Part shown: positions 20,738-30,983 of the stretch, in pieces
Position numbering within the stretch: position 1 is the stretch's first letter
Layout of the letters: every line of letters begins with the position of its first letter
Source: Snodgrassella communis
GTDB lineage: Bacteria > Pseudomonadota > Gammaproteobacteria > Burkholderiales > Neisseriaceae
Length of the DNA stretch: 64,000 bases
Direction: 5' to 3'
NCBI RefSeq assembly: GCF_914768045.1
Contig: NZ_CAJZCD010000001.1
Coordinates: forward strand, 62,001 to 126,000
Notes under the pieces: generated by a model
Databases searched by the model: none
Seen by the model: only the letters and a program-made list of their open reading frames with translations
What the model was told of the DNA's origin: nothing
Translations under genes and position numbers: made by a program

Positions 20738-21214
20738 ATGCCTGCCACCAAAGTATTGTTTGTCTGTCTGGGTAACATCTGCCGCTCACCCATGGCTGAA
20801 TACATCCTGCGTGAACTGGTTACCCAACAAAGTCTAAGTCAGCAGATTAAAATTGCCAGCGCCGGTACTTCCGGCTGGCACAACGGCGAAGACATGCATC
20901 AAGGCAGTAAAGACATTCTGCATGTACACAACATCAACACCGATGGCTTCCAAAGTAGCGAAGTACGGCCGGAAGATATCGCCATTTACGATCATATCAT
21001 CGCCATGGACGATAAAAATCTGCAAGACTTAGCACGGATTTTTGGCGGCAATCAGCCGGACAAAGTTTATAAAATTACCGATTTACTACCAGAGAGCGAA
21101 TACGATTACGTACCCGATCCCTATTTCAGCGGCAACTTTAGCGAAACCTACACCATCGTCCACGCCGGCTGCATCGCCTGGCTAAAACACTGGCAAAACA
21201 ACCGTACAAAATAG
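20738..21214 (+). CDS. Low-molecular-weight protein-tyrosine phosphatase
   Basis: Removes phosphate from phosphotyrosine (or small phospho-compounds) through a cysteinyl-phosphate intermediate. The signature loop CLGNICRS starts at residue 10 (Cys10 nucleophile, Arg16), and the general-acid loop DPYF lies near residue 128. At 158 residues it is normal for the family. In other bacteria such enzymes control capsule and exopolysaccharide kinases, but no kinase gene is next to it. It follows the conserved hypothetical gene with one base between. Confidence 0.92.
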   Translation: MPATKVLFVCLGNICRSPMAEYILRELVTQQSLSQQIKIASAGTSGWHNGEDMHQGSKDILHVHNINTDGFQSSEVRPEDIAIYDHIIAMDDKNLQDLARIFGGNQPDKVYKITDLLPESEYDYVPDPYFSGNFSETYTIVHAGCIAWLKHWQNNRTK

Positions 21215-21319
21215 CTCAGATTAGCCCATTTATACAAATCAGATAGCAGCCTACTCAATAAAAACGCAATATGGTAAAATTAACACCATATTTCAATTAT
21301 TTGATGGCGTTCAAACCTG

Positions 21320-21346
21320 CCAAAGCCTCAAGCTTTGGCTTTGTTT
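21320..21346 (+). terminator. Rho-independent terminator after the phosphatase
   Basis: CCAAAGC at 21320-21326 pairs with GCTTTGG at 21332-21338 across a five-base loop, followed by CTTTGTTTT. It ends 37 bases before the yebC start. Confidence 0.75.
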
Positions 21347-21383
21347 TAACGCATAAAACTATCGCAAAAACAAGGATTTCAAA

Positions 21384-22112
21384 ATGGCAGGACACAGCAA
21401 GTGGGCCAATATCCAGCATCGTAAAGGACGTCAGGATGCCAAACGCGGCAAAATATTCACCCGCCTGATTAAAGAAATTACCATTGCCGCCAGACTGGGT
21501 GGCGGCGACCCAAGTGCCAACCCGCGTCTGCGTCTGGCAATGGATAAAGCCACCGATGCCAACATGCCCAAAGACAATATCCAGCGTGCAATAGACAAAG
21601 GCACCGGTAACCTCGAAGGTGTTGAATACGTAGAATTGCGTTACGAAGGCTACGGCATCGGTGGCGCAGCAGTCATGGTAGACTGCCTCACCGATAACAA
21701 AACCCGCACCGTAGCCGACGTACGCCATGCATTTACCAAACATGGCGGTAATCTGGGCACCGACGGTTCCGTGGCATTCCAGTTTACCCATCAGGGCTAT
21801 CTGCTTTTCAGCCCGGATGTCGATGAAGACAGCCTAATGGAAGCCGCACTGGAAGCAGGCGCAGAAGACATCATCATACAGGAAGACGGTTCCAAAGAAG
21901 TCATCACCGAGCCCTATCAGTACAGCAGCATCAAAGAAGCACTCGAAGCTGCTGGCTTTCATGCCGCAGATGGCGAAGTAACCATGCGCCCAGTCAACGA
22001 AACCGTACTGGCCGGAGCCGAAGCAGAAAAAATGCAGCGACTTCTGGATGCACTTGAAGATCTGGATGACGTCCAAAACGTATACACCACCGCCGTACTG
22101 GAAACTGAATAA
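21384..22112 (+). CDS. yebC: YebC/TACO1-family protein
   Basis: A 242-residue protein beginning with the family hallmark [20 protein letters not shown]. The three YebC domains are present at full length. Members have been described as DNA-binding regulators and, more recently, as ribosome factors that help translate proline-rich stretches; which applies here cannot be seen. AAGGA precedes the ATG. It has its own terminator. Confidence 0.95.
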   Translation: MAGHSKWANIQHRKGRQDAKRGKIFTRLIKEITIAARLGGGDPSANPRLRLAMDKATDANMPKDNIQRAIDKGTGNLEGVEYVELRYEGYGIGGAAVMVDCLTDNKTRTVADVRHAFTKHGGNLGTDGSVAFQFTHQGYLLFSPDVDEDSLMEAALEAGAEDIIIQEDGSKEVITEPYQYSSIKEALEAAGFHAADGEVTMRPVNETVLAGAEAEKMQRLLDALEDLDDVQNVYTTAVLETE

Positions 22113-22115
22113 AAC

Positions 22116-22145
22116 AAAACGGACTGTAATCCAGTCCGTTTTTTA
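22116..22145 (+). terminator. Rho-independent terminator of yebC
   Basis: Eleven-base perfect arms AAAACGGACTG and CAGTCCGTTTT with a five-base loop and a T run, immediately after the stop. Confidence 0.92.
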
Positions 22146-22183
22146 TTCTTCACCACCCTAAAACCATTAATACCAACAGATTC

Positions 22184-22393
22184 ATGCAAGCCACAACCCA
22201 ACTTTTCCAAACAGCTTCAGCCGGTGAGTGTGCCGAAATTCTTGATTTCTGGTTAAACGAATGCAGCCTTGATCAAGCACCGGATACACAGACAGTGCAG
22301 CAATGGCAGCAACTCTTCCAACAGCGTGGCAGCAAATTTAACCGTCTGGCTTCCCTATGCCAGCAATGGCTGAACGAAACCAACTCCCTATGA
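22184..22393 (+). CDS. Small hypothetical protein upstream of the VanZ-like gene
   Basis: A 69-residue soluble protein rich in Gln, Leu and Trp, probably helical; no family recognised. No strong ribosome site is seen. Its last codon and stop overlap the ATG of the next gene in an ATGA arrangement, typical of coupled translation, which argues that it is a real gene and functionally tied to the membrane protein that follows. Confidence 0.6.
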   Translation: MQATTQLFQTASAGECAEILDFWLNECSLDQAPDTQTVQQWQQLFQQRGSKFNRLASLCQQWLNETNSL

Positions 22394-22773
22394 AAACCGC
22401 CTACCTCAACAAATGGGTATTACTGGCCATCTGCTGGTTTATCGCCAGCATCTATTTTCTGTTTTTCAAAGCCAGCGGCAATCCAGTACCCATTCCACAA
22501 TTCGACAAAATCTGCCACCTTGGCCTGTTTTTCGGTCAGTTCTGGTTACTGGCCAAAGCCTGCTTCAGTGCCAACATCACCATACCTCAACGCCTGTTTA
22601 TCATCACCGCAATCAGCTGGGCAGCAGCCAGCGAAACCATTCAGGCACTGTTCACCACCCGCCAGGGCGATATAATAGATGCCATTGCCGACCTCATCGG
22701 TGCAGCACTGGCACTGTGGCTGGCTCAACACATACAAACTGCTCGTCGCAACAGCAGTAAGGAGAAATACTAA
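22390..22773 (+). CDS. VanZ-like small membrane protein
   Basis: A 127-residue inner-membrane protein with about four hydrophobic segments. FDKICHLGLFFGQFWLL and the Ser-Glu-Thr-Ile-Gln...Arg-Gln-Gly-Asp-Ile-Ile-Asp-Ala block match the VanZ-like superfamily (DKxxH and the SExxQ...R.xDxxD motifs). VanZ itself gives low-level teicoplanin resistance; most Gram-negative relatives have no known role. The ATG at 22390 overlaps the previous stop. AAGGAG for pepP lies at its 3' end, so the three genes probably form one operon. Confidence 0.8.
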   Translation: MKTAYLNKWVLLAICWFIASIYFLFFKASGNPVPIPQFDKICHLGLFFGQFWLLAKACFSANITIPQRLFIITAISWAAASETIQALFTTRQGDIIDAIADLIGAALALWLAQHIQTARRNSSKEKY

Positions 22774-22775
22774 CA

Positions 22776-24098
22776 ATGCCTATCGACATTACCATTTATC
22801 AGCAACGCCGTCAGAAAGTACTGGAACAAATCGGCGAAGATGGCATTGCCATTCTTTTTGCCGCTCCCGAGCAACGTCGCAGCAACGACACAGAATACCC
22901 TTTCCGGCAAGACAGCTATTTCCATTACCTAACCGGCTTTCCCGAAACTGGCGCAGCCCTCATACTGAATGGCCGAGAACACAGCGCCACCCTACTGTGC
23001 CGCAATAAAGATCCCAAACACGAAATCTGGAATGGTTTTCGCTATGGTCATACAGCAGCACGAGAAACATTTGCCTTTGATGCCAGCGACGACATCAGCC
23101 AATGGCCAACTTACCTCAGAAATGCCCTCTCAGGACATCGTCGCCTATTTGCCTTGTGGGGACTGTATCCTGAAAACGACCCGAAACTAATCGAATTATG
23201 GTACGAAGTGGCTCGCATCGCCAACTATCGCAGTGCCAATGGCAGCACCCTCGCACCAGACAGCATGGTCAATCTTGCCACCATACTCGATCCAATGCGC
23301 CTCATTAAAGACCAGCATGAACAGGCATTAATGCGCACGGCCGCCGAAATCAGCGCACAGGCGCATATCCGCGCCATGCAGACCACCCGCCCGGGACAAT
23401 ATGAATATCAAGTAGAGGCCGAAATTCTGCACGAATTCATGCAGCGCGGAGCGCGTTACCCTGCCTACAACAGCATCGTCGCCGGCGGCAAAAATGCCTG
23501 CTGCCTGCATTACGTCAGCAATAACTGCCAGCTTCAGCACAACGAACTACTCATGATAGATGCCGGTGCCGAATACCAGATGTATGCAGGTGACATCAGC
23601 CGTACCTTCCCCGTCAGCGGCCGCTTCAACAGCGCGCAAAAAGATGTTTACGACATCGTACTGGACGTTAATCAGGCCTGTATTGCCGCTACCATCAAAC
23701 AAGCCAACTGGCAAACCATCAGTGCCACAGCCATCAACATGCTGACCCAAGGTCTCATAGATTTGCGTATACTGCACGGTAGCCTTGAACAAAATATCGA
23801 AACTAAAGCCTACCGACGCTTTTACATGCATGGCCTCGGCCACTGGCTCGGTCTGGATGTCCATGACGTGGGCGGTCGCTTTAATGAAAATGAACAGCCA
23901 ATCCTGTTACAGCCCGGCATGGTAACCACAGTCGAACCCGGCTTGTATATCAGCGCTGCCGATGACATACCAGCAGCATTCCATAACATCGGCATCCGCA
24001 TCGAAGATAACGTACTGGTTACCGAAACTGGCAACGAAGTTCTTACCGCCTCCGTGCCTAAAACCACCACAGAAATAGAAATATTAATGCAGCATTAA
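22776..24098 (+). CDS. pepP: Xaa-Pro aminopeptidase
   Basis: Removes N-terminal residues preceding proline; a dimetal (manganese) enzyme of the creatinase/pita-bread fold. The 440-residue protein has an aminopeptidase P N-terminal domain and the metal ligands in order: DAGAEYQMYAGDISRTF, HGLGHWLGLDVHD, a TVEPGLYI glutamate, and the Glu of GIRIEDN. AAGGAG lies 11 bases before the ATG. It follows the VanZ-like gene with two bases between. Confidence 0.95.
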   Translation: MPIDITIYQQRRQKVLEQIGEDGIAILFAAPEQRRSNDTEYPFRQDSYFHYLTGFPETGAALILNGREHSATLLCRNKDPKHEIWNGFRYGHTAARETFAFDASDDISQWPTYLRNALSGHRRLFALWGLYPENDPKLIELWYEVARIANYRSANGSTLAPDSMVNLATILDPMRLIKDQHEQALMRTAAEISAQAHIRAMQTTRPGQYEYQVEAEILHEFMQRGARYPAYNSIVAGGKNACCLHYVSNNCQLQHNELLMIDAGAEYQMYAGDISRTFPVSGRFNSAQKDVYDIVLDVNQACIAATIKQANWQTISATAINMLTQGLIDLRILHGSLEQNIETKAYRRFYMHGLGHWLGLDVHDVGGRFNENEQPILLQPGMVTTVEPGLYISAADDIPAAFHNIGIRIEDNVLVTETGNEVLTASVPKTTTEIEILMQH

Positions 24099-24130
24099 AA
24101 CAACAGAATTACCATAATCAGCCTGCAAAA

Positions 24131-24161
24131 AAAGCAGCCAGCCAACTACACCGGCTGCTTT
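24131..24161. terminator. Bidirectional terminator between pepP and hslO
   Basis: AAAGCAGCC at 24131-24139 pairs with GGCTGCTTT at 24153-24161. It has A/T runs on both sides and serves the two convergent genes. Confidence 0.85.
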
Positions 24162-24178
24162 CTGTTGCAAACTCAGGA

Positions 24179-25096
24179 CTAATGATTTATCTGCCTATCG
24201 GCTAATTCCTGCTGTGCCGTTGCCACCACATCACTGCCAAACAGAGCATTCACATCCGCCTCATCAAACACATAGCGCGCATAACAGAAATCACAATTCA
24301 CCTCAATACTGCCCTGCTCCACTACCGCTTCACCTACCTCCTGTCCACCAAGCAACAGCAGCATATCACCCACCTTGGCACGGGAACAGGTACAGGCAAA
24401 TTCCACATCCTGCGGCGCAAACAACCTTACCTCATGTTCATGGAACAGCCGGTACAATAAAGTCTCAGCATCCAACTGCAACAACTCATCCTCAGTAAGC
24501 GTACCAGCCAGAGCAGATAATTCCGTCCAGCTATCTTCCTCAATATCCCGTTCTGGCAGTCTTTGCAGCAACAACCCACTAGCATGATCATCATCTGCCG
24601 CCAGCGTAATATAAGTCGCCAACTGTTCCGAACGCGCCATATAATTCATCAGCATCTGTGCAATACTGTCACCGGCCAGTTCCACTACCCCCTGCCATGA
24701 CTCACCTTGCGCCGGTTGTAATGTCAGCACAAACATGCCGCCTTCACCGAGCAAATCCGCCAACTGCATATTTTCATCAATTACCGCAGACTCATCCCAG
24801 CGCGCAGTTGCCCGGCAGGTAGCTGCTGATGTAGCCTCCGCTACCAACATTTTCAGCACACCCTTACCTTGTACCTGCACAATCAGATTCCCATCAAACT
24901 TCAGATTACTGGCCAGTAATACCGCGGCAACAGTCAGCTCCCCTAATGCCCGATGGATCGCTTTCGGATAAGCCTTATTCTTAGCTACATGCTGCCAGAC
25001 CTGCTGTAAATTTACATGCAGGCCACGCACCGGGCAATCATCAAACATAAAACGCGTCAACTGATCTGCCTTAGCCATCTTACTTTCTGTCATCAT
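24179..25096 (-). CDS. hslO: Redox-regulated chaperone Hsp33
   Basis: A cytosolic holdase that is switched on by oxidation. The four zinc-binding cysteines that act as the redox switch are present: Cys235 and Cys237 in CTCSR, Cys268 and Cys271 in CDFCYARY. The 305 residues are close to the family's usual 290-300. Start choice among the two ATGs at 25093-25096 is not critical; GAGAT lies upstream. Monocistronic and convergent with pepP. Confidence 0.94.
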   Translation of the reverse strand: MMTESKMAKADQLTRFMFDDCPVRGLHVNLQQVWQHVAKNKAYPKAIHRALGELTVAAVLLASNLKFDGNLIVQVQGKGVLKMLVAEATSAATCRATARWDESAVIDENMQLADLLGEGGMFVLTLQPAQGESWQGVVELAGDSIAQMLMNYMARSEQLATYITLAADDDHASGLLLQRLPERDIEEDSWTELSALAGTLTEDELLQLDAETLLYRLFHEHEVRLFAPQDVEFACTCSRAKVGDMLLLLGGQEVGEAVVEQGSIEVNCDFCYARYVFDEADVNALFGSDVVATAQQELADRQINH

Positions 25097-25206
25097 TACT
25101 ATCTCGGCAAAATAATCAGCTTATATGGTCACTCCTAGTGAAAAAATCAAGTCATCTTATCACCACACCAGAATCAGAAAACCTCTGTAAATACCAGCAT
25201 CTCAGC

Positions 25207-25679
25207 TCACAATTCACATACTAAATTACGCAGCGGTTCTAGTGTTTTATATTCATCAGATGTCATATCATTTAGCATCTCATGAAGTATTTCTTGGTTA
25301 TAAACCGTCAGCCATTCTCCAGTTAACACCCTTACTTACTCTGGTTCACTCACCCAAAAGTATGAATCTAATACTTTTATACACTAAGTACGATTAAACC
25401 GTTCACCATAACCATTTACATATAAATTGTCTGATTGAATATAATCTAGAGTTATACCTTATGATTACAACCAGTTAAAGAATATTTTTTGGTATATTTC
25501 ACTCCACCATCTACATATATTTTTAACGGACAAGCATAATTCGACTAGTTCAGGTAATCCTGCCTGCTGATTACCACAGTATCAGTATTAAATACCTCAC
25601 AATTGAAGTCCTCAATTATATTGAACGTTTTAAAGCAACATTGATTTCGGCCACAGTCACTTATCGAATCCATTGACCA
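25207..25679 (-). pseudogene. IS3-family transposase (OrfB) relic
   Basis: No open frame remains, but reading the minus strand across several frameshifts and stops recovers consecutive pieces of an IS3-type OrfB integrase core in the right order: WSMDSISD, FKTFNIIEDFN, VDGG (for VDNGPEF), GITLDYIQSDN, YGERFNRT, VLDSYFW and EWLTVYNQEILHEMLNDMTSDEY. These match the usual WSMDFMSD, RTFNVIDDFNRE, YIQPGKP, ERFNRTYR, EVLDFYLF and EWL..YN..RPHE.L...P.EY blocks. OrfA and the terminal repeats are not seen. It is an old, inactive insertion. Confidence 0.8.
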
Positions 25680-25959
25680 CATTCAACTTATTTATTTTGG
25701 ATTTTATAATAAAATATATCCTACTTCTGGCTGAAATATTTTAATGCATAGTAACCACCTGATTGCATAAAATACAGCACGAAAACAAAACCAGCTGTTT
25801 AAAACTGGCTTATGCCTGAAGTAGTAGCTGATGATTAATTTAGAAAATTATATAATGAGCTCTCATATAGAATTTAATGACAAAAGCTTGATATAAACTC
25901 ATACCAAACTCAAAATTCTAAAGCTCCATTTATATAGCTAATAAGAATAATTTGCCAGA

Positions 25960-26036
25960 TGGTGCACCCGGAGCGATTCGAACGCCCGACCCTCTGGTTC
26001 GTAGCCAGATACTCTATCCAACTGAGCTACGGGTGC
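25960..26036 (-). tRNA. tRNA-Arg (anticodon ACG)
   Basis: A 77-base cloverleaf with encoded CCA: acceptor arms GCACCCG and CGGGTGC, D-loop AGCTCAGTTGGATAGAG, anticodon stem TCTGG/CCAGA around the loop CTACGAA (anticodon ACG, read as ICG after deamination, decoding CGN), and a T-arm with GTTCGAATC. It lies alone between the IS3 relic and the arc operon. Confidence 0.96.
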
Positions 26037-26215
26037 AACTAATTTATTATACTACTCTAAATAAAAACATACCGTCAAATTCTCAGTTTGAATTTATCCT
26101 GCGTAAAAAAACTACTTCTCAAAATCTGCTTCCCAGTCTATCGTAAGTACCCCCCTGTAACCTGCCAAAGATTAGTGGGGGGGATAAAGAAAAATAGCCA
26201 GTATAAATTTGACAA

Positions 26216-27688
26216 TCAGCTTGTCAGCACCATCATCGATACCGTTAAAATAACTATATTCATAATTAATATAACAGCGATTGGACGCCCCATAAATTTT
26301 AACCAAGTACTGTAATTTACTTTAGATAGCTGCAAGCCACCCATGACAACGCCAGATGTAGGCGTAATCAAATTCACTAAACCACTACCAGCCACAAAAA
26401 TCATAATCATAATATTAGGATCCATACCTAACTTAGCAGTTAGCGGTCCTAAAATTGGTATAGAAACAAAGGCAAGAGCAGATGTTGAAGGAATTAAGAA
26501 AGACAGACCTAAATAAATCAAGTAAGCTACAGGAACAAAGATAACTGGCGACAATCCAGTTAACAGACTTTGTGCCTTATCTAAAATAAATAGATCTAAA
26601 TGCGTTTCCCCCATTAATACCGAAATAGAACGGGCAACAACAATAATCAAAACTACTGATAAAATATCGCACGCACCCGCAATAAAATTATCAATAATAT
26701 CTTTTTCTGACATCCTCGCCACCACACCAATGACTACTGACATCAGTAAAAACCACATTGCTAAATCACCAAAAGTCCAATCGCCAAAATTACTACCAGT
26801 TAAAAACGACGTCCAGCCATTAAAAACAGTTATATTGAATTCACCCCATGGTATCAATGAAATTATCATAACAATGAAAGTGAATGCAAACAGGATCAGA
26901 ATATTTTTTTCACGTCGTCCAAAACTAAGATGTTCTGTATTCTCTTTATTGAAATACAAATTCATTTCAGTTTGTTCTTGTTGCGACAATAATGTAAGCG
27001 TTTTATCTTTTCTAATTTTTTTGGCATATCTCATCACATACCAAATGCAAAAAGCAAGCGTTGAGAGCCAAAGAACTGTTCCTACCGTAATAATGGTTCC
27101 CTGATTAGGATTATAGCCAACGCCCTTAAGCGCATCACCGGCCACACCAGTAGCGAAAGGATTAACAGTTGATCCCAATACACCCGCTCCTGCTCCTAAG
27201 AGAATAACTCCCACGGCTATCAGAGTGTCAAAACCAGCGGCCACCAAAGTTGCAGTAATAAGAATATAGAATGCAATAGTTTCTTCCGCCATCCCGTATA
27301 CAGTACCGCCAATAGAAAACAAAAACATCAGCAGCGGAATAAGCACCAATTCTTTTCCTTTTAACTTCTGAACCAATGCAGAAATACCTGCTTCCAAGGA
27401 ATTTGTCTTCATCGCTACATTGATAAACCCACCTAAGACAAGAATAAATACTGCTATATTGATTGAATTTTGAAAGGATTTGAATGGTGCCATCACAAGA
27501 TTACTCAGTGATGGAGAAATAACTGTAGAGACTACTTCTGAATTTTCAGGGAGCGTGACCGGCGTAAATGAATGACCGGATAGCAATTTAGAAATAATCC
27601 ATAGCAAAGCCAAAATAATAAATAAAATACTAAATGCTGATAAGGATTTTTTCTTTTCTTTTGGTTGCGTATTTTTTTCAGATTGCAT
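26216..27688 (-). CDS. YfcC-family transporter, probable arginine/ornithine antiporter
   Basis: A 490-residue inner-membrane protein with about twelve hydrophobic segments; the block GGTVYGMAEETIAFYILI and the C-terminal PTSGVVMGGLQLSKVNYSTW are features of the YfcC/ArcD2-type family. As the fourth gene after arcA, arcB and arcC it most likely exchanges external arginine for ornithine. It is not of the classic ArcD (APC) family. It is separated from arcC by 62 bases that contain a strong hairpin, so its expression may depend on read-through. AGGA lies about ten bases before the ATG. Confidence 0.85.
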   Translation of the reverse strand: MQSEKNTQPKEKKKSLSAFSILFIILALLWIISKLLSGHSFTPVTLPENSEVVSTVISPSLSNLVMAPFKSFQNSINIAVFILVLGGFINVAMKTNSLEAGISALVQKLKGKELVLIPLLMFLFSIGGTVYGMAEETIAFYILITATLVAAGFDTLIAVGVILLGAGAGVLGSTVNPFATGVAGDALKGVGYNPNQGTIITVGTVLWLSTLAFCIWYVMRYAKKIRKDKTLTLLSQQEQTEMNLYFNKENTEHLSFGRREKNILILFAFTFIVMIISLIPWGEFNITVFNGWTSFLTGSNFGDWTFGDLAMWFLLMSVVIGVVARMSEKDIIDNFIAGACDILSVVLIIVVARSISVLMGETHLDLFILDKAQSLLTGLSPVIFVPVAYLIYLGLSFLIPSTSALAFVSIPILGPLTAKLGMDPNIMIMIFVAGSGLVNLITPTSGVVMGGLQLSKVNYSTWLKFMGRPIAVILIMNIVILTVSMMVLTS

Positions 27689-27702
27689 AATAAAGAATCC
27701 TT

Positions 27703-27737
27703 AAAAAAAAGGTATCGCATTTATCATATACGATACC
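27703..27737 (-). terminator. Terminator between arcC and the transporter gene
   Basis: On the minus strand GGTATCG and CGATACC form a stem around a 13-base loop, followed at once by eight T. It sits 14 bases past the arcC stop and 15 bases before the transporter ATG, in position to reduce transporter message relative to the enzymes. Confidence 0.85.
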
Positions 27738-27750
27738 TTGTTTGCTTTAG

Positions 27751-28686
27751 TTAATAGTATGTTAACTCAGTAGAAAAAGATGTATTAATTTTCGTACCAG
27801 CTATACCTTTAACAATATCATCAATATCAGCCAAAGAACCAATTACCGCTGATTTTCCCGGATTTTCCCTAGCAAAATTAATGGCTGCCTGTACTTTTGG
27901 CCCCATAGAACCAGCAGCAAAGCCCATTTTTTCTAGCGTATCCGGATGAGCCTCTTTAATGGCCTGTTGATTGGGTTTTCCCCAATTAACAAAAGCAGCT
28001 GATACATCCGTTGCAATGATAAAAATATCAGCCGCAACCTGTTTTGCCAAAACAGCAGAGCAAAGATCCTTATCTATTACTGCTTCTACACCTTTTAAAG
28101 TACCATCATCATCATAGAATGTCGGTATACCACCACCACCAGCACAAATAACCACCGTACCTTTTTCCAACAACCATTTTACAGGTCTAATTTCAAAAAT
28201 ACGTTTAGGAATCGGACTGGGAACCACACGCCTGTACTTATCATTATCAGGAGCAATGCTCCAATTTTTTTCTTTCGCAAGCTTTTCTGCTTCTTCTTTT
28301 GTGTAAACAGGACCGATAGGTTTAGTTGGATTCAAGAATGCAGGATCATTTTTATCAACTTCCACCTGAGATAATAATGTAGCTAATGGCGTCTCCAGAG
28401 GAAGAAGATTACCCAACTCTTGCATTATCATATAACCAATCATCCCAATAGATTCAGCTCCTAAAACATCTAATGGGTATGAAGGAACATCAGTATATGA
28501 CAAAGATTGTAATGCAATTAAACCAACTTGCGGGCCATTACCATGCGCAATAACCAATTCATTCCCGGGATAAACTTTAGCAATTTGCTGACATGCAATC
28601 TTAGTATTCTGGCGTTGATTCTCAGCCGTTAACGGCTCTCCTCTTCGCAATAATGCATTACCACCCAAAGCAATAACAATTCTCAT
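27751..28686 (-). CDS. arcC: Carbamate kinase
   Basis: Last enzyme of the arginine deiminase pathway: carbamoyl phosphate plus ADP gives ATP, carbon dioxide and ammonia. At 311 residues it has the amino-acid-kinase fold with [12 protein letters not shown] at about 7-18, HGNGPQVG at 48-55, and [13 protein letters not shown] in the middle. GGA lies six bases before the ATG. It follows arcB by 22 bases. Confidence 0.96.
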   Translation of the reverse strand: MRIVIALGGNALLRRGEPLTAENQRQNTKIACQQIAKVYPGNELVIAHGNGPQVGLIALQSLSYTDVPSYPLDVLGAESIGMIGYMIMQELGNLLPLETPLATLLSQVEVDKNDPAFLNPTKPIGPVYTKEEAEKLAKEKNWSIAPDNDKYRRVVPSPIPKRIFEIRPVKWLLEKGTVVICAGGGGIPTFYDDDGTLKGVEAVIDKDLCSAVLAKQVAADIFIIATDVSAAFVNWGKPNQQAIKEAHPDTLEKMGFAAGSMGPKVQAAINFARENPGKSAVIGSLADIDDIVKGIAGTKINTSFSTELTYY

Positions 28687-28708
28687 ATTAATTCCAATCG
28701 TTTTTATC

Positions 28709-29716
28709 TTAAACTAAGCTGGATACAATAACTGCTTTAATGGTATGCATCCTGTTTTCAGCCTGTTCGAATGCAATATTGATAGGAGACTCAAATACAT
28801 CCTCAGTAACTTCAATCCCATTTTTAAATTGTGGATATTGTTCTGCAACTTCCTTGCCCACTTTTGTTTCAGAGTTATGAAAAGCTGGCAAACAATGCAT
28901 AAACTTAACTCGTGGATTGCCTGTTGCCGCAATCAATTCTTTATTTACCTGATATGGCGTTAATGCATCAATACGTTCACCCCAAGATTCAATAGGCTCA
29001 CCCATAGAAACCCAAACATCAGTATGAATAAAATCTACATCTTTTACAGCTTTCTTCACATCATCAGTAACAGTAATGCGTGCACCACTTTCTTTGGCAA
29101 ATTTCTCACACATTGCCACCAATTCAGGCTCAGGCAATAATGATTTAGGGCCAGAAATACGTACATCCATTCCCAATTTTGCACCAATTAATAATAATGA
29201 ATTACCCATATTATTACGTGCATCACCAACATATGCATACTTAATTTCATTTAAAGGTTTACCGTTAGAATACTCCAGCATAGTTAACACATCAGCAAGC
29301 ATTTGTGTTGGGTGGAATTCATCGGTTAAACCATTCCATACAGGAACACCGGCATAATCAGCAAGCTCCTGAACAATAGATTGCTTATAACCGCGATACT
29401 CAATCCCATCATACATCCGTCCTAATACACGGGCAGTATCTTTCATACTTTCTTTATGCCCGATCTGTGATCCGCTAGCACCAATATAAGTTACATTAGC
29501 ACCTTGATCATGAGCAGCAACCTCAAATGCACAACGCGTTCTGGTTGAAGTCTTTTCAAAAATTAAAGCAATATTCTTGCCTTTCAGTAACTGTTTTTCA
29601 GTACCAGCATATTTAGCCCTTTTAAGATCGCGAGCCAAATCAATCAAATAATTAATTTCACGTTCAGTATGATGAACTAAACTCAGTAAGTTACGATTTT
29701 TCAAATTAAAAGCCAT
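28709..29716 (-). CDS. arcB: Ornithine carbamoyltransferase, catabolic
   Basis: Converts citrulline and phosphate to ornithine and carbamoyl phosphate in the arginine deiminase pathway. Carbamoyl-phosphate motif STRTR at 57-61, HPTQ at 135-138, and the ornithine-side HCLPAFH at 274-280 are all present in 335 residues. Position between arcA and arcC indicates the catabolic enzyme rather than the biosynthetic ArgF, although the sequences are close. AAAGGA precedes the ATG; 22 bases separate it from arcA. Confidence 0.95.
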   Translation of the reverse strand: MAFNLKNRNLLSLVHHTEREINYLIDLARDLKRAKYAGTEKQLLKGKNIALIFEKTSTRTRCAFEVAAHDQGANVTYIGASGSQIGHKESMKDTARVLGRMYDGIEYRGYKQSIVQELADYAGVPVWNGLTDEFHPTQMLADVLTMLEYSNGKPLNEIKYAYVGDARNNMGNSLLLIGAKLGMDVRISGPKSLLPEPELVAMCEKFAKESGARITVTDDVKKAVKDVDFIHTDVWVSMGEPIESWGERIDALTPYQVNKELIAATGNPRVKFMHCLPAFHNSETKVGKEVAEQYPQFKNGIEVTEDVFESPINIAFEQAENRMHTIKAVIVSSLV

Positions 29717-29738
29717 AATGAATTTCCTTTATTTAAAT

Positions 29739-30983
29739 TTAAATGATTGAATCACGGATAATCGGACAAGTCATACAATGACCGCCACCACGCCCACGTC
29801 CTAATTCACCTGCATCCACTTCCAATACTTCTACACCGTGATCACGCATAATCTTATTCGTATAAGTATCACGGTCATAAGCAATACAAACCCGTCTGTC
29901 CAGCATAATCACATTATTGGCATCATCCCATTGCTCTCTTTGCGCCTGAAAATTATCGCCGCCAGTTTGGATACGCGTAACTTGTGAACCCGTTACCTTG
30001 CCCATTGCTTCAGCAACAACATCAACAAAATGTTGTCCTTTATGTTCCTCAATAGCGATTTCATCTTCTGCACCACTTCTATATAAGCTGTAACACTTAA
30101 TCTGATCGACAACTTCCGGGAAAACTGAAAACAAATCATAATCTAACATTGAAAACACAGTATCCAGATGCATAGCAGCACGCGATTTGGGCATTTGACA
30201 GGCAATTACCCTTGTTGCCCCATTCTCTTTACCGCAAACACTTTTTGCCAGTTGAGATACCATTTGCGGGTTTGTACGTTCGCCCATACCAACCAGCACA
30301 ATCCCGTTTCCAATTGGCATTACATCGCCACCCTCTACAGATAACGTTCCCAGATTTTCATCTGTGTCGCCCCACCAGATTTTGGCTTTTCCTGCAAAAT
30401 AAGGATTAAATTTATAGATTGCTCGCATGATTAGCGTTTCAGGGCGGCGTGCAGGCCAATACATCGGATTTAAACTCACACCACCATAAATCCAGCAGCT
30501 TGGGTCACGCTGGAAAAGAGCATTTGGAGCTGGAGAAGTTAAAAAATCATCTTCACTCATATAATTGAACATCAGATCACAACTTGTTTTAAAAGGTAAA
30601 TCTGATTTAGTAATACCACCGAATAAATATGCAGACAGATTCTCAGCCGGAAGCTCATTTAACCAAGCACGTACATCACTTAGCATATGAACCCCAATGT
30701 TTTGAGGAACGAAAAGACGATCAAGAATCCAATTTCTATGTTCTTTATTTTGTAATACTTCACTTAACGCAACATTTGCATCAATAACATGGACACCGCG
30801 ATCTTTCATTATTTTTACAAAATTATCATGATCACGCTGAGCCTTTTCAACCCAGATAACATCATCAAACAAAAGCTCGTGACAATTAGATGGAGTCAAT
30901 CTGTTATGAGCTAAATTAGGGCGACATACCATAACACTGCGCAATTTACCGCATTCTGAATTAACACCGAAATTTCCTGACAT
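29739..30983 (-). CDS. arcA: Arginine deiminase
   Basis: First enzyme of the pathway: arginine to citrulline and ammonia. The catalytic cysteine is Cys406 in the C-terminal MTCPIIRD, with the other family landmarks [13 protein letters not shown] near the N-terminus, [19 protein letters not shown], and [10 protein letters not shown]. The frame can be extended to a TTG at 30989, but GAGGAG lies eight bases before the ATG at 30983, giving 414 residues. It leads the operon arcA-arcB-arcC-transporter and is divergent from an Lrp-type regulator. Confidence 0.97.
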   Translation of the reverse strand: MSGNFGVNSECGKLRSVMVCRPNLAHNRLTPSNCHELLFDDVIWVEKAQRDHDNFVKIMKDRGVHVIDANVALSEVLQNKEHRNWILDRLFVPQNIGVHMLSDVRAWLNELPAENLSAYLFGGITKSDLPFKTSCDLMFNYMSEDDFLTSPAPNALFQRDPSCWIYGGVSLNPMYWPARRPETLIMRAIYKFNPYFAGKAKIWWGDTDENLGTLSVEGGDVMPIGNGIVLVGMGERTNPQMVSQLAKSVCGKENGATRVIACQMPKSRAAMHLDTVFSMLDYDLFSVFPEVVDQIKCYSLYRSGAEDEIAIEEHKGQHFVDVVAEAMGKVTGSQVTRIQTGGDNFQAQREQWDDANNVIMLDRRVCIAYDRDTYTNKIMRDHGVEVLEVDAGELGRGRGGGHCMTCPIIRDSII

